Positions 38,801-47,720 of a stretch of 64,000 nt of DNA are shown piece after piece; positions within the stretch are counted from its first letter, which is position 1; each line of letters opens with the position of its first letter. The notes beneath the pieces are model-generated. The model searched no databases. It saw nothing but the letters and a program-made list of their open reading frames with translations, and was not told the DNA's origin. The stretch comes from Echinometra lucunter (Eukaryota; Echinodermata; Echinoidea; Camarodonta; Echinometridae), in assembly GCA_029962745.1 (NCBI GenBank), contig CM057162.1:22432291-22496290 (forward strand), given 5' to 3'. The translations under genes and the position numbers were made by a program.

Positions 38801-39971
38801 AATACAGTATGTAAAAGTGGAAAATGAAAATAGTCATTGCCAATTTAACCCTAATATACCCTGGGGGGGGGCATAATGGCCCCCCCTGTTGAATTTTTGA
38901 CGGTACTCCGCAACGACTGGATGTATCGATCTGCGATTCAATGACTTTTTTCTCTGATCCTTCCCGCACGTTTTGATACCAAATTTATATCGATTGGACC
39001 TATGGTGTCGGTGTCGGATTACGATTACGAACGCAAGTCGTTAAAATTTCACTATTGCTATATATGACTGTACAAACCTATGGGCAAAATTAGAAACTTA
39101 AAATTATGTAAATACTGTCAGGAAAGAATAATTACTCTCTCTAAAATGGTGAGAAACATCAAACACACAATCTCACATACACACACACACACCCACACAC
39201 ACCCACACCCACACAAAGACGTTTGAAAAAACCAAAGAAATACATAAGGAATTTGTAAAACAATAGAATACATAACAAAAAAAATTGATAACCCATTTTT
39301 TTAGTAAAGGAGACGATGTGAATGTTATGAAAAACATTTGTACCAAAAATCATTGTTCCTAAAGCTTTATTCAGTGAGATATAGCCAAAACTATGATTTC
39401 TCACATAAATTAGCATGAATTAATTCATATGAAATAAAACAAAACAATTTGATAAAATCTAATCTAGCCTTGTAGATTACATCATTCTCTACCCTCATGC
39501 CAATTTTCGTGCTGATCCGGCAATCCACAGCCAAGATCATGGGGGGGGGGCCATAATGCCCCCCCCCTTTATATACAAAAACTTCGCTATGACCTAAGAC
39601 CCAAGGCCCATATTCATGAAAGCTTACTGAGCTAGTTGTGAACTGATTACATAGGTCACAGTACACAGGTGACAACTAGGCCTATGAAGGTTTCATGAAT
39701 ATGGGCCCAGGACTATAGAAATTTAATGGAATGGTTTTTGTTCTTTTCTCATAGATTCTGTCAGCATTACCAATTCAGTGCAGTCATCCTCATCAACTCA
39801 CAGAGAAGATGCAGTGATTGGGTCAAAGGTCAAAAGGTCATTGAGTGACCCTCAACCCTTCACCCTGTCTGACCTTGCTGAGGTCGCATCCATGGAACTC
39901 AAACCCTGCAGGTAGGTCACCACCAACAATAGACCTGTTTACTATTAAATGTATTAAAATTTATGCATGTT

Positions 39972-40031
<60 letters not shown>

Positions 40032-41398
40032 CAACCCTTGGTTATGAGCTATTCGGTTCACCTGTTTATGCATAATGGCATCTAAATAGATGGAATCCAG
40101 GGAGCATTGCATGAAGTGTCTTGTCAGTAATTTTTACGGACAAATTTGCTCTTAGCCAATCAGAGGCAAGGATTTCAGTAGCTTACAATAGTTGTCAGTG
40201 AAAATCACTGACAAGACTATTCATGAAACGCTTCCCAGGGCTGCATTTCTCAAAACTGTCATAAGTCCATATTATTGGACATCCCACTGAGACTTTGTTT
40301 AGAGAAATGCAGCCCAGTTGGTGTTCGGGCAAGCATCTGACAAGCTTCTTTGTTGTAAGGGGAAATTGTTGTTCAACAACTATGCATGAAATTAGTAAAC
40401 CAGTCTGTTACATTTGCAACATACCATTCTTGGGATACATTAGTTTGAAGAAAAAAAAAATACTTAGAAAAAAAAAATTTGACAGAAAACAAAAGCAAAA
40501 AAAAAAAGAACAAACACAACTGTAACTTATAAACACAAATGTTGAACTGTAAGTGTTTGACATTTTTAGGCTCCTTCATATTTCACTCTCGATCAATACT
40601 GCATGTACTTATATGTATATGGGGTACTTACCTTCTTTTATTTATTTCTTTTTCTGAATTTACTATTTCCTTTGTACCTCTTATATTGCTTGTTTGTATA
40701 CTTTCTATAAGCTCTCAAAACACTGTCAAATATTGCAAATGTCTGAAAATGTGTGAAATATGAAACAATAAACTGAAAACTGAAACTAAAACTGAAACTG
40801 AAACTGAAACTGAAATATTTTAGTCTGCTTCATAATCAAACAAAAATGCAGCTTTAGCTTATGCATGGAGTGGGTGATTTGTTATATAGAAAAAAATTTA
40901 CCTGACCAAAACATTTCTTTGTCTTGTGTGCACTTTTCAGATATGATTGCCACTTGTGATAGTTTTTAAAAAATTTATTTAAGATGATCTAGTACTGAGA
41001 ATATTATTGTTAAGTATGTCAATGATGCTGACTGTTCCTTTTTTGAAGTATTTTGTACTTCTTTTTTTTCAGAGAAATACTACAGAAATACTACTCTTTT
41101 CCCTAAACTTCAGTGACTGTACAGTTCTGTTGCTGTAAAGTAGAATATATACATGTACTGTTTTTTTTTACGCTCATAATGCTTCTTTTCAGACATGAAA
41201 ATACTGCAAAACTTGATGAAATTTTGGCATTTCTGATACGTAAATGATGTGAAGGAGGCCGGAAATGATACCTTGTTCATTGATTTCTTACATTTTTATA
41301 TATATTTGTTTGAATACAGCTCTGCAAGCACTACATGTACTCCAGGTTCCCATGTTGAAAGAACAAACCTCTGTCTTTCTGCTGTCACAGTCTCCTAA
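25690..41398 (+). CDS. bbx: BBX (bobby sox) HMG-box transcription factor, 10 coding exons
   Basis: Exons: 25690-25734, 26911-27195, 30826-30985, 31431-31615, 33243-33902, 35005-35192, 35932-36077, 37321-37428, 39755-39911, 41320-41398. Phases fit throughout, giving 670 aa (human BBX about 941). Residues ~57-124 are the HMG box, starting RRPMNAFLLFCKRHR and finishing on exon 3 with FMKAHPGYRW. BBX landmarks follow in family order: DPSQMGGLSLLLLAG (exon 4), LFQFAE, a long acidic/lysine-rich exon 5 with a KKKKKKKKK nuclear-localisation-like run, SCKGQLYRKLVDQGMLESL (exons 5-6), LPQYAPEQF (exon 7), TGSQKRKARKS (exon 8) and FTLSDLAEVASMELK (exon 9). HMG-box proteins bind and bend DNA; BBX is a nuclear regulator linked to cell-cycle progression (family knowledge). 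Exon 4 has a weak donor (GTTCGT). The last exon is the least certain: without splicing at 39911 the frame stops at TAG 39913-39915. Confidence 0.92.
25918..26233. mobile_element. MITE with CAGTCGTGGGCTTTCATG ends
   Basis: 316 bp in BBX intron, with 18-bp inverted ends: CAGTCGTGGGCTTTCATG at the left and CATGAAAGCCCACGACTG at the right. The 103-aa minus frame spanning it has no recognisable domain. Confidence 0.7.
26539..26783. mobile_element. palindromic MITE (CTGCCCTACTTTGACAAAA ends)
   Basis: Left end CACTGCCCTACTTTGACAAA and right end TTTGTCAAAGTAGGGCAGT are inverted, and the adjacent GGAAGCAAG/CTTGCTTCC words extend the pairing. Intronic, non-coding. Confidence 0.7.
26911..27195 (+). CDS. 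bbx: BBX exon 2: HMG box
   Basis: The exon is in phase 0 at both ends (CAACAG|GAG ... GAG|GTAGG). After a serine/threonine-rich leader and an acidic stretch (ETDDLFAESFVNDD), it encodes most of the HMG box: LRRPMNAFLLFCKRHRQVV, HPWLDNRACTKMLADMW and EKEKYLQLARE. The FCKRHR and LDNR words are the BBX-type version of the SOX/HMG fold. Exon 3 supplies the final helix and the PGYRW end. Confidence 0.95.
27285..28145. mobile_element. element with tandem ~130-150-bp core repeats
   Basis: About five direct units, each with CATTTGACNGATCAAC, CAAACTTGGC, a TGATCTGATTAGATTTTGGG block and AAGGTCATAGAGGT; successive AGGTCATAGAGG words lie at 27471, 27602, 27747 and about 27898. The array is bounded by ATGCCTCCGCCCACCG on the left and GGCGGAGGCATAAAG near 28107 on the right, which are partly inverted. 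This looks like a non-autonomous DNA element whose interior is a minisatellite. Confidence 0.7.
28190..28460 (+). repeat. dispersed repeat (relatives at 44830-45060 and, inverted, 29524-29645)
   Basis: Shares with 44830-45060 the ordered words GCTCAAATGAAA, AAAAGTTGC, AAGAATTTGATTGGTC and CCCATTCA. Shares with the reverse complement of 29524-29645 the segment around CTTTTTGCCACCGGGAGG and the GCCTCATATCCCATTCAC part. Origin unknown. Confidence 0.5.
29120..29518 (-). mobile_element. TTAA-flanked MITE family, copy C
   Basis: 399 bp, reverse orientation relative to copies A and B, TTAA at 29116-29119 and 29519-29522. In BBX intron 2. It abuts the 29524-29645 dispersed repeat. Confidence 0.8.
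29720..30125 (+). mobile_element. diverged relative of the TTAA MITE family
   Basis: No intact left end, but the order of blocks matches copy B: CTTCAATCCTCAAATTGGCA, GTTGCCAATTTAAAGAGTTT, CTCTTTCTGCTCATGTA, then a right end CCTCTGTGGGTTAA at 30112-30125. Probably an old or sister-subfamily copy lying between copies C and D. Confidence 0.5.
30308..30714 (-). mobile_element. TTAA-flanked MITE family, copy D
   Basis: 407 bp, TTAA at 30304-30307 and 30715-30718, reverse orientation. It ends only about 110 bp upstream of BBX exon 3. Confidence 0.82.
30971..31325 (+). repeat. 26-bp minisatellite seeded on the BBX exon 3 splice donor
   Basis: Starting at the exon end (AAACTAGCAG|GTAAGTAA), degenerate copies of the same junction repeat into the intron: donor-like AGGTTAGTAA or TGGTTAGTAA words at steps of 26 bp (GT at 30986, 31012, 31038, 31064, 31090, then GC at 31115), then irregularly (31142, 31164 and beyond). 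Units decay away from the exon. The real donor, GTAAGTAA, is the best match to consensus. Confidence 0.8.
32402..32916. mobile_element. hAT-like MITE with 8-bp target duplication
   Basis: 515 bp with long (~90-bp) terminal inverted repeats beginning GGCTTTTACT. Direct flanks ATATCAAG at 32394-32401 and 32917-32924 are an exact 8-bp duplication, as hAT transposases make. The TIRs are GC-rich (GGTCGCGTCG, GCGGCTCGCTGGGTATGG) while the middle is AT-rich. No transposase. In BBX intron 4. Confidence 0.85.
32947..33187. repeat. ATC/CATC microsatellite
   Basis: About 240 bp of imperfect ATC units in BBX intron 4, starting 31 bp after the hAT-like MITE and ending about 55 bp before exon 5. Poly-Ile and poly-Met frames are artefacts. 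Confidence 0.9.
34823..34965 (-). mobile_element. tRNA-derived SINE fragment, minus strand
   Basis: On the minus strand from about 34963: GCGAGTTGGCTCGGTCGG (A-box-like TTGGCTCGGTCGG), then a tRNA-like middle and a GGGTACGAGTCC B-box-like word near 34905, followed by a short body. It ends at a run of 28 G on + (34823-34850). The tRNA fold is imperfect, so it is a SINE head, not a functional tRNA gene. Confidence 0.5.
35217..35420. repeat. GAT-rich microsatellite, BBX intron 6, first block
   Basis: Imperfect GAT units interrupted by AGT, GAG and TAT words. The last ~40 bp before the acceptor (GGATGGTAATTATGATG, then TATAATGTGTATG) resemble the end of the second block, consistent with a duplication that included intron sequence. 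Confidence 0.85.
35423..35507 (+). pseudogene. duplicated, degraded copy of BBX exon 7
   Basis: Follows a good acceptor (TTTGCAG|TGACTATGG) in the same phase as exon 7 and encodes DYGKIIVKARLGTLSQYALE, clearly parallel to DYGEINLEARLATLPQYAPE of exon 7 at 35932. About 58 of the first 80 bases match by my count. After LRTKILE it runs straight into a GAT microsatellite with no good donor, while exon 7 continues with the lysine-rich part. Reading through would put exon 7 out of frame. Probably a dead copy; use as an alternative terminal or cassette exon is possible. Confidence 0.75.
35505..35905. repeat. GAT microsatellite, second block
   Basis: About 400 bp of GAT units with regular GGT interruptions between the exon 7 pseudo-copy and exon 7. 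The Met-rich and Asp-rich frames through it are repeat artefacts. Confidence 0.95.
36412..36806. mobile_element. MITE with AGGCATTGGTTA ends, TTAA flanks, copy 1
   Basis: 395 bp; left end AGGCATTGGTTAGC and right end GTTAACCAATGTCT, flanked by TTAA at 36408-36411 and 36807-36810. A second copy lies at 45866-46358 with the same interior (TGAAACATGTGTATGAGTAC and similar). In BBX intron 7. Confidence 0.78.
36895..37265. repeat. tandem ~135-157-bp repeat
   Basis: Words recur in order: ATTGAACTACTT (near 36910), ATCGAACTGCTT (37068), ATCGAACTACTT (37205); GCATTGCCATGGTAAC (near 37013 and 37150); and CATATTATGGCAATA (near 37032 and 37169). About 2.5 units, 55 bp upstream of BBX exon 8. Confidence 0.65.
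37515..37922 (+). mobile_element. TTAA-flanked MITE family, copy E
   Basis: 408 bp, TTAA at 37511-37514 and 37923-37926. Contains the same 93-codon frame as copy B. In BBX intron 8, 86 bp after exon 8. Confidence 0.82.
38154..38360. mobile_element. fold-back element
   Basis: Inverted arms: AAATAATGCACAGAT near 38170 with ATCTGTGCATTATTT near 38324, and GGGTATTTACAA near 38218 with TTGTAAATACCC near 38275. The remainder pairs less well. Non-coding. Confidence 0.55.
39605..39712. mobile_element. short palindromic MITE (GGGCCCATATTCATGAAA ends)
   Basis: Left GGCCCATATTCATGAAAGC and right TTTCATGAATATGGGCCC are inverted; inner words ACTAGCTC/GACAACTAGG pair loosely. It ends about 40 bp before the acceptor of BBX exon 9. 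Confidence 0.65.
39973..40030. repeat. poly-C run of 58 bases
   Basis: Uninterrupted C tract 61 bp after BBX exon 9. Proline-rich frames across it are artefacts. Exact length is unreliable in any assembly. Confidence 0.9.
40099..40316. mobile_element. two adjacent short palindromic MITEs
   Basis: 40099-40228 has inverted ends GGGAGCATTGCATGAAGTG and TTCATGAAACGCTTCCC with inner CTTGTCAGTA/TCACTGACAAG. 40238-40316 has GGGCTGCATTTCTC and GAGAAATGCAGCCC. The second resembles the ends of 23231-23368. Confidence 0.6.
40373..40815 (+). mobile_element. possible truncated LINE tail
   Basis: AT-rich sequence ends with AATAAA (40767-40772) directly followed by ACTGAAA then several ACTGAA units, like the GAACT-repeat tail of the LINE at 8988. 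No protein part is recognised. It could instead be a BBX 3' UTR end if exon 9 is terminal. Confidence 0.35.
41320..41398 (+). CDS. bbx: BBX probable last coding exon
   Basis: Follows TTTGTTTGAATACAG and completes the phase-2 codon from exon 9, adding 26 residues (SSASTTCTPGSHVER then NLCLSAVTVS) before TAA at 41396-41398. The short serine/threonine-rich tail is comparable in length and style with the vertebrate BBX C-terminus. The alternative is termination three bases after the exon 9 donor, at TAG 39913-39915. Confidence 0.55.
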
Positions 41399-41424
41399 CT
41401 CACAATGACAAGGTCATTTTGTAG

Positions 41425-41670
41425 GCTCTAGCCAACATCACAGTGAGAGTAAGAAGATGCATGAGTAGAAGATTAGGACATTTTTATTCTGCAATCATGT
41501 TGTTCAAACTCTTACATTGCCATGATATTGTCATTGTCATTGTCATGTTATCGTAGTCTCTAGCTCACATCACAATGCCAGTAAGATGCGTGAGTGTAGG
41601 AAGATTAGGACATTTTTATTCTACAGTCACGTTGTCCAAACTCTTTTGACATTGTCATTGTCACAGTCTC
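41425..41670. repeat. tandem ~130-bp duplication in the BBX 3' region
   Basis: Units share CTCTAGCNNACATCACA, GATTAGGACATTTTTATTCT and TTGTTCAAACTCTT/TTGTCCAAACTCTT (about 41425 and 41555). CACAGTCTCC, which occurs in the last BBX exon, recurs at the end. Confidence 0.65.
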
Positions 41671-41675
41671 CTGTG

Positions 41676-41886
41676 GTGCAAAAGGACACGTCTGGAACGC
41701 AAAATGGAAAATTGTTGAAAATCGGAATTTTCAAACACAGGTTGATAATTACATGGATAGATTGTACATGTAGACCTTGTAAATGAATATACAATCTTGC
41801 TGTGGAATGAGATTGGTTGAAATTTCTTTCCTATATGTCCCAGTTGACATTTTAATTTTTTGCGTTCAGGACGCATTCTTTTTGTA
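41676..41886 (-). mobile_element. MITE with GTGCAAAAGGACACGTC ends, copy 1
   Basis: Left GTGCAAAAGGACACGTC and right GACGCATTCTTTTTGTAC are imperfectly inverted. The reverse complement matches 54712-54920 over its length (e.g. GGAAAGAAATTTCA, TGTATATTCATTTACAAGG). Confidence 0.7.
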
Positions 41887-42534
41887 CCATCGTGTTTTCC
41901 TAAGAGACCTAACTCATATCACAATGACATTGTCAATGTCCAAGTCTCCCACAGTCTACTCATGCACAATCCTGGCAATGTCTGTGTCACAATCTTGGAG
42001 TGCACTCTAGTACATAGCAAGGAAAGATCTGCATATGACCCTGCACGCTTTGGAGGGTTTTGGACATGGAGACAATGTGATGTCAGGGCTCATGCCATAC
42101 CTCACTCATTGATTCTCCTTTGTTGCAGCAAGTCAAGAAAATTCTTTTATTTTCCTCATGAAGTACCGTGCAGTAATGCTACACATATTAAACTAAAAGT
42201 AACAAATGCAGTATGAATAATTCTGTTCATTTGTTTATTGTCACCGAATGTGAATGCTACAACGTCTTAGGGAGAATATGTGTTTGTTTGGATGTACATG
42301 TAATGTGGTAACATCTCATACTCAGTATATTATTGGGTTATAAAAAGATGTATAAACCTCAATTTTATCTTGCCATTTGATTATGTTTGGATATATTGCT
42401 CCTAACTTTTATTTTTGAACACAAGATCAAATCAAAGTTGTTTTATTTGTGAATGTAAAATATGCCCAGATTGTGTAGTAATTTCTCTCCCCTATCATGA
42501 CTGAAGGGGCCATGTCTCACATTGTTTGAAGAGC

Positions 42535-42540
42535 AATAAA
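42535..42540 (+). terminator. candidate polyadenylation signal of BBX
   Basis: AATAAA in GAGCAATAAATTC, about 1.1 kb after the proposed stop, followed by a T-rich stretch. Others are possible; choice needs transcript data. Confidence 0.35.
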
Positions 42541-43435
42541 TTCTTTTCTTTAAATCCTTTTTGAGAAGACAAATTCTGCAGATGAAGGACTTAAGTGTGC
42601 TCAGAATACAATAGAAGGGACTGTCTGAACCTGACTTAAGATAAATGGGAAGAGATGTATTTATATTAATGTGGTAAACTTGGGAGAATAGGAACCCGAA
42701 TGTGGAAAAAGTGCTTTTAACATAATTTCATTTAACAAGAATGATGGTGACATATTCTTTTGTTTTATTCGTGATAGACAGAAGAAATAAAAGTCTGCAT
42801 CATTCCCATGTGAAAGACCATACTGATACTACTCTTTTAATCCCCATATTTCTCCCCCAGTAATCTATTTAACCTGTTTGGCAGAAAATGTTCAATTTTA
42901 CTTGTACAGACTGTATATATGAACTGAAATGAATAATTATCATTACTATTTCTTAATGAATGTGCCATAGAGTAGCAATAAGACATCCGTATATGAGTAG
43001 AGAAGCTGAACGAATGTAATATTTTTGTACAGATATCTTATTTCACTTGTACACAAAGAGAGAAATAGATATTTTGACAAATGAAATATTTGTATTTGAA
43101 ACAAATTATGAAAACTGTTTTGTTCAATACAACTGAATGGAATATCTTTAGATGTTCAACGTAAGATAATAATGGCAATTGAAAACACAGAAGTACTGTG
43201 ACTTCAAAATTTTTGTTATAAATATTAGATTATGAAACCCCAAAATTTGGTCATTATGAGTATTACCAGCAGTAATACATTGCCTTGAAGAAGTCCAGGA
43301 AGAGGGGGGGGGGGGGGGGGGGGATATTATATGCCTTGCCCAACATTGACAGTTCACTTTGTTTGTTTTTTAGTGTTGCCAGTGATCAGTACAGTACATG
43401 GATCATTCAGTATTAATCTAAAAGGACAATCCTAG
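42541..43435. other. non-genic stretch after BBX
   Basis: AT-rich; no exon or element recognised apart from a G run at 43305-43323. It may still be part of a long 3' UTR. Confidence 0.35.
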
Positions 43436-43439
43436 CTTT

Positions 43440-43700
43440 AAGCTGATGTATGATACCATTTATCATACCAGTAACCAGTATCTCTTAGTTTGTAGCTGAA
43501 ATTGTTTGCTCTTGTGAAGCTACGAAGATAATTTTGGAAGTCAATTTTCTGGGACAAGCTAATGTATTATACTACTTATCATACCAGTAACCAGTATCTC
43601 TTAGTTTACAGGTATAGAGTACTTTTCACAAGCTGTAGCTTAAATGTTTTGCTCTTGTGAAGCTACAAAGATAACATTTCAATTTTCTGGGACAAGTTTA
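43440..43700 (+). repeat. tandem ~120-140-bp duplication
   Basis: Two direct units share TATCATACCAGTAACCAGTA then TCTCTTAGTTT, GCTCTTGTGAAGCTAC and CAATTTTCTGGGACAAG. Unit 2 has an extra ~25 bp (ACAGGTATAGAGTACTTTTC). Confidence 0.75.
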
Positions 43701-43782
43701 ACCACATGGATAATTGAATTGGTATAAAATAGTAATTGATTTTGTTTGTTTTATGTGTACATAGTTATACCCTCCATCTTAA

Positions 43783-44380
43783 CCTATTCGTGACAGAGCC
43801 TCCACATCATGTGGTTTGGCCCAGGCCCCAAGAGCTCCACCATTTTGTCCAGATCCATTAGAAGGCCGACCTAAGCACCATCATTATTCATGATCAAAAA
43901 TGAATAATTCATTTTGTAAGATGCTTCCAAGTAGTAGCAATTGTGAGTGACATTACACGCATCAGCTTACAGCATGCGCAATTAATGCACCATAAATACG
44001 CAACAAATGCGCATTGAATCAAAGTGTTACAATAAAACTGATACGCGCGATAGATATGAATAATGCAACAGAGTAATCGATATCATGGCCGATCATGGCG
44101 ATAATGGGTGCTTAGCGGCCCCCTTCAAATAATCCGAAAGAGGCGTGGCCTAATGCCATTCACGTAATGATATCCGCGCATGCTGCTTTTTGTGTTGTAA
44201 ATTTATTATATGTCTATGGCTTGGCCTAATAACTTTTGGGTATCTCACTTTTGATGCAGAGCCCTAAAAATCATATCAAGTACATGAGCAGAAAGAGCAC
44301 AAAATTTCACGCATACTCTACTGTGCCCATTTTGGTTGCATCAATATTTGCTGTTTGATGCTGAAAATTTTTTAAAGGAG
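43783..44380 (-). mobile_element. TTAA-flanked MITE family, copy F, interrupted and truncated
   Basis: Right terminus with TTAA at 43779-43782 and CCTATTCGTGACAGAG, running to about 43828. The family sequence resumes at about 44217 (TGGCTTGGCCTAATAACTTT) and stops near 44380 without the other end. The ~390 bp between is unrelated and is probably a later insertion. Confidence 0.65.
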
Positions 44381-44829
44381 AATGCAATCCAGGCATCAGT
44401 TTGCTCTTAGCGAATAAAGACGACCAAGAGGAGTAAACAGTGAGTGAAAGTTTGAGTAAAATCGGACAATCTGTTCAACAGTTATGAATTTTGAAAGTTT
44501 CAGTAAATCCCTATTATGGGGATCCTTGAGTTGGTAACTGTACCGGCATCTGTGATGCCATCATGGACAACTCTCAATTCATTTTGTACATAATTTAAAA
44601 AAAAAAATTGATTATTATGAAATTTCAAGTCAGGAATCATCATAATTCTTTCCCAAATGCTTGTAGAATTCATATAGCCATGTCATACTCAAACAATAAA
44701 TCAAAAGAATTTTTATTTTTCTTGAAAATAAAATGTTAAATTCTTATGATATTCTAGGTGAATGAATGCTTACGGTTAATTCAAATATCCAGCGGCAGAC
44801 CCCCCCCCCCCCCATTTTTCTCCCGCCTC

Positions 44830-45060
44830 TTATGATAATGAGATGCGCATCAATGGATCAATAATGGTTCATGCTCAAATGAAAAAGAATTTGCTAAAAG
44901 TTGCTCGGACAAACTTGTGATTTCGTGCTTTTGTACTGATAACTGTATAAGAATTTGATTGGTCTACACCTTTTTGCCCCCTTATAAATCCCATTCATTT
45001 ACAGGCAAAAGAAACATAGGGGGTTGCTGCTTCATATAAGCAAGCCTTTATTATTGAAGT
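44830..45060 (+). repeat. dispersed repeat related to 28190-28460
   Basis: Shares the ordered words listed for 28190-28460, including AAGAATTTGATTGGTC and AAGCCTNNATT. Function and class unknown. Confidence 0.5.
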
Positions 45061-45860
45061 GATACAAGTGTACTAGGTATTTGCCTCCCAAACTTTACAC
45101 GGACATGTGGCAGGAAAATTTCTATCATGGTTTAGATTATTATTTTTTTTTTTACAATGAACTGAAATGTCATTCCGATTAAGGTTGTGGTTATAGAGTA
45201 AAAAATTGTTATGTTAATGAGAGGCTTTAGCATCAAATCAGGGACAGCTGGATTTAATGTGTTCAGATAGATAGTGTCTTGAGTGTTTTCTGTGATTGCT
45301 AGATAAGCAATCAGATCACGAGACGTTCACAAAATAATCTCCCAATTTTTCTTTCTTTCTCTTTCCTTAATCTTGTAGAGGGATGATAAGTCTGCAGTGA
45401 TTATAGGGTATTTCTCTTGTTAATTCCTAGGCATACAATTTACTGTAGTATATCCATATGTACAACCATCATGTGTGTATATTTCTACTCAGAGAATACC
45501 TCTATTGGGGGTATTTTATTATGTACACCCTGTGCTAATCCATACTTCATTGATAAATTTGAGATAAATTTTATTTTCCACTTTCTATTGTTTTGTTGAG
45601 TAAGCATAGTCATTGCCTATCTGTTGTTTTTTGCCAAATTTAATGAGTATTGCAATTTTTGCCTAGCACATTTTATGTTATCAGTTTTATCAACTCATTT
45701 AGGAAAAGAGTTTTGGTGACTGAAATATTTATTTATTATATTTTGCAGCTTATTGTGGTAATTATAAACCAGTATTTTGTGACTCCCACATGTCCAAGCT
45801 TATTGCACAAATTGATTGATTTGATCAATACAGTGTATTCCTATCCTTGCCCTGATGTGT
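45061..45860. other. non-genic stretch
   Basis: AT-rich; no exon, RNA gene or element recognised. Frames of 60-71 aa are unsupported. Confidence 0.4.
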
Positions 45861-45865
45861 ATTAA

Positions 45866-46358
45866 AGGCATTGGCTAACTTTGTGAGCAGCCAATTAAAA
45901 AAATTCTCAAACTAAGATGAAACATGTGTATGAGTACTTGTATTTGTACTCAAAAACCCTGAAACAAACCATAATTTGGAATGAAAAACTGTTAGTAAGA
46001 CGCAAACCGCGATTTTATAATTTTTCGTCTCAGAGACAATAAATATGAGGACCATATTGCTCGAGTTTAAAAAAAAGTGTTATTTGCCTCTCTCCATGTG
46101 ATACGCCAATACACACAGTATGGTCCCGTGAGCTATGCACGCATGCACACTTCTTACGTCTAGTCTGTGCGACCGACCCTTATATATCTTTCAAACATTG
46201 GTTCACATTTCTAATATTTAAAATACTTCCTGTGGACATTATACTTCGAAACTTTCAGACTGGTATTTTTATACTACATGTATTACCCTTATGTTTATCC
46301 CATTTTCAAGTAACAAAATTAGATTAAAAAAAAATTATAACAATGTTAACCAATGCCT
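45866..46358. mobile_element. MITE with AGGCATTGGYTA ends, TTAA flanks, copy 2
   Basis: 493 bp, TTAA at 45862-45865 and 46359-46362. It matches copy 1 (36412-36806) apart from an extra ~95 bp at about 46103-46197 that copy 1 lacks. Confidence 0.78.
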
Positions 46359-46451
46359 TTAACAATGATTTCATGCGTATGCTGATCTGATAGTGCTGCT
46401 CTATTGATGTAGTCTTCATTCTTAAAAACGTTTCTTGCTTTTGAATCTGTA

Positions 46452-46860
46452 AAGGCTGCCACACACTATGCGATCGGTCTGCAGCCTGATTTTTGAAAAA
46501 AATTGTTATAGCGTTTGATGTGAACATTCAAACATGTAAAATCTTGATGATCAAAGTTCTGAATAGTCCTATAAATACTAAAATCAAAATTCTAGGCTAT
46601 TGCAAGCCTCCTTGTAGGAGTAAAAGTGAACTCGATTCCGAATCATAGTGACGTCATAGCAATCTTGCGATCAGCAATGATTTGATGTCAATATGGCCTT
46701 TACTCTTGCAGTTATCAAAAATTTTGATTTTAGTATTGCTTTCATTATTCCGAACTTCAAATAAGGTAATTTTACTTGTTTAAACTTTCAAATATAATGC
46801 AAAATGCCATTTGTTTGAAAATCGGGTTGCAGTCAGATAGTATAGTGTGCGGCAGGCTTA
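46452..46860. mobile_element. MITE with CTGCCACACACTATGCGATC end
   Basis: About 405 bp. Left CTGCCACACACTATGCGATC and CTGCAGCCTGATTTTT are matched, inverted, by AAAATCGGGTTGCAG and ATAGTGTGCGGCAGG at the right. Non-coding. Confidence 0.65.
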
Positions 46861-47402
46861 AGTTGAGTAAATGTAGAACATTTATTAAATGGTGTTGAGA
46901 AGTTTTCCTTATGTGAGGAATTCTTGGCTTTATGTGTGTTTTATTTGCGCGACTTTGTTGTGCTGGGTTGTCAAATGTATCAGGCAGGGGACAACTTGAG
47001 AATTAATTATGTATCCTATGGAATCATACCTTCTAATTAATGTGTCCCCCTCAATCTCTGAAACTCAAGCCTGTCACCACATTCTTTAAGAATTTACAAG
47101 AATTGATTTTTAAGGGATGATACGGGATAATTTTCCTTGTAATGGTTTATTTTGCTAACATCTTGAGCATGAACAAATTTCTCTGTGATATTATTACATG
47201 AAGTAGGAACTATTTTAGTTTAGAAAGCTTAATTGGACTTGTGGTTGAATTGAACAATTATGAAAAAATAATGGATGTGAGCATTGAAAATTTTCGTTGT
47301 GACATATTTTTGGATATATATAAAAAAATTCTTGATGTTTATTTCATATCTTTAAATAACATTTGAAAAATAATTGTACTTTGGAGGATCTTCAGGCACT
47401 TA

Positions 47403-47720
47403 AAAGTCCGCCCACTTGACCGAAGGCCCGCGAGACCGAAGGCCCGCGAGACCGAAGGCCCGCGAGGCCGACTTTTCTCGTATCGTATCGCAATCGGTAT
47501 ATAAAATAATTATGTCTCCTTTTAGCATGTTTAGTCCTAGTTTCCGGATGTCACACCCCTTCAATGAAAAACTTTCTGCTGCCCTATAATACTTGTTAAA
47601 CTTCCTTCAGGAATTGGTCAGAGCGGTGTACATGGTAGATTACAATGTGCTGTTTTCAGCCTTGCGGGCCTTCGGTGAAGTGGGTTGTCACCAAAAGAAC
47701 AAGGCGGGCTTATTTTTTGA
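47403..47720. mobile_element. palindromic element with 16-bp x 3 tandem at one end
   Basis: GACCGAAGGCCCGCGA occurs three times in a row (47418-47465). The opposite side has TTGCGGGCCTTCGGTGAAGT near 47661, the inverted form. Left outer AAAAGTCCGCCCACTT and right AAGTGGGTTGTC also pair. Non-coding. Confidence 0.55.

Noticed and set aside
42129..42216. Alternative BBX last exon after GTTGCAG
   Set aside because: Phase 2 would fit and leads to a stop after about 29 residues, but the peptide has no resemblance to BBX tails and the site is further than 41320.
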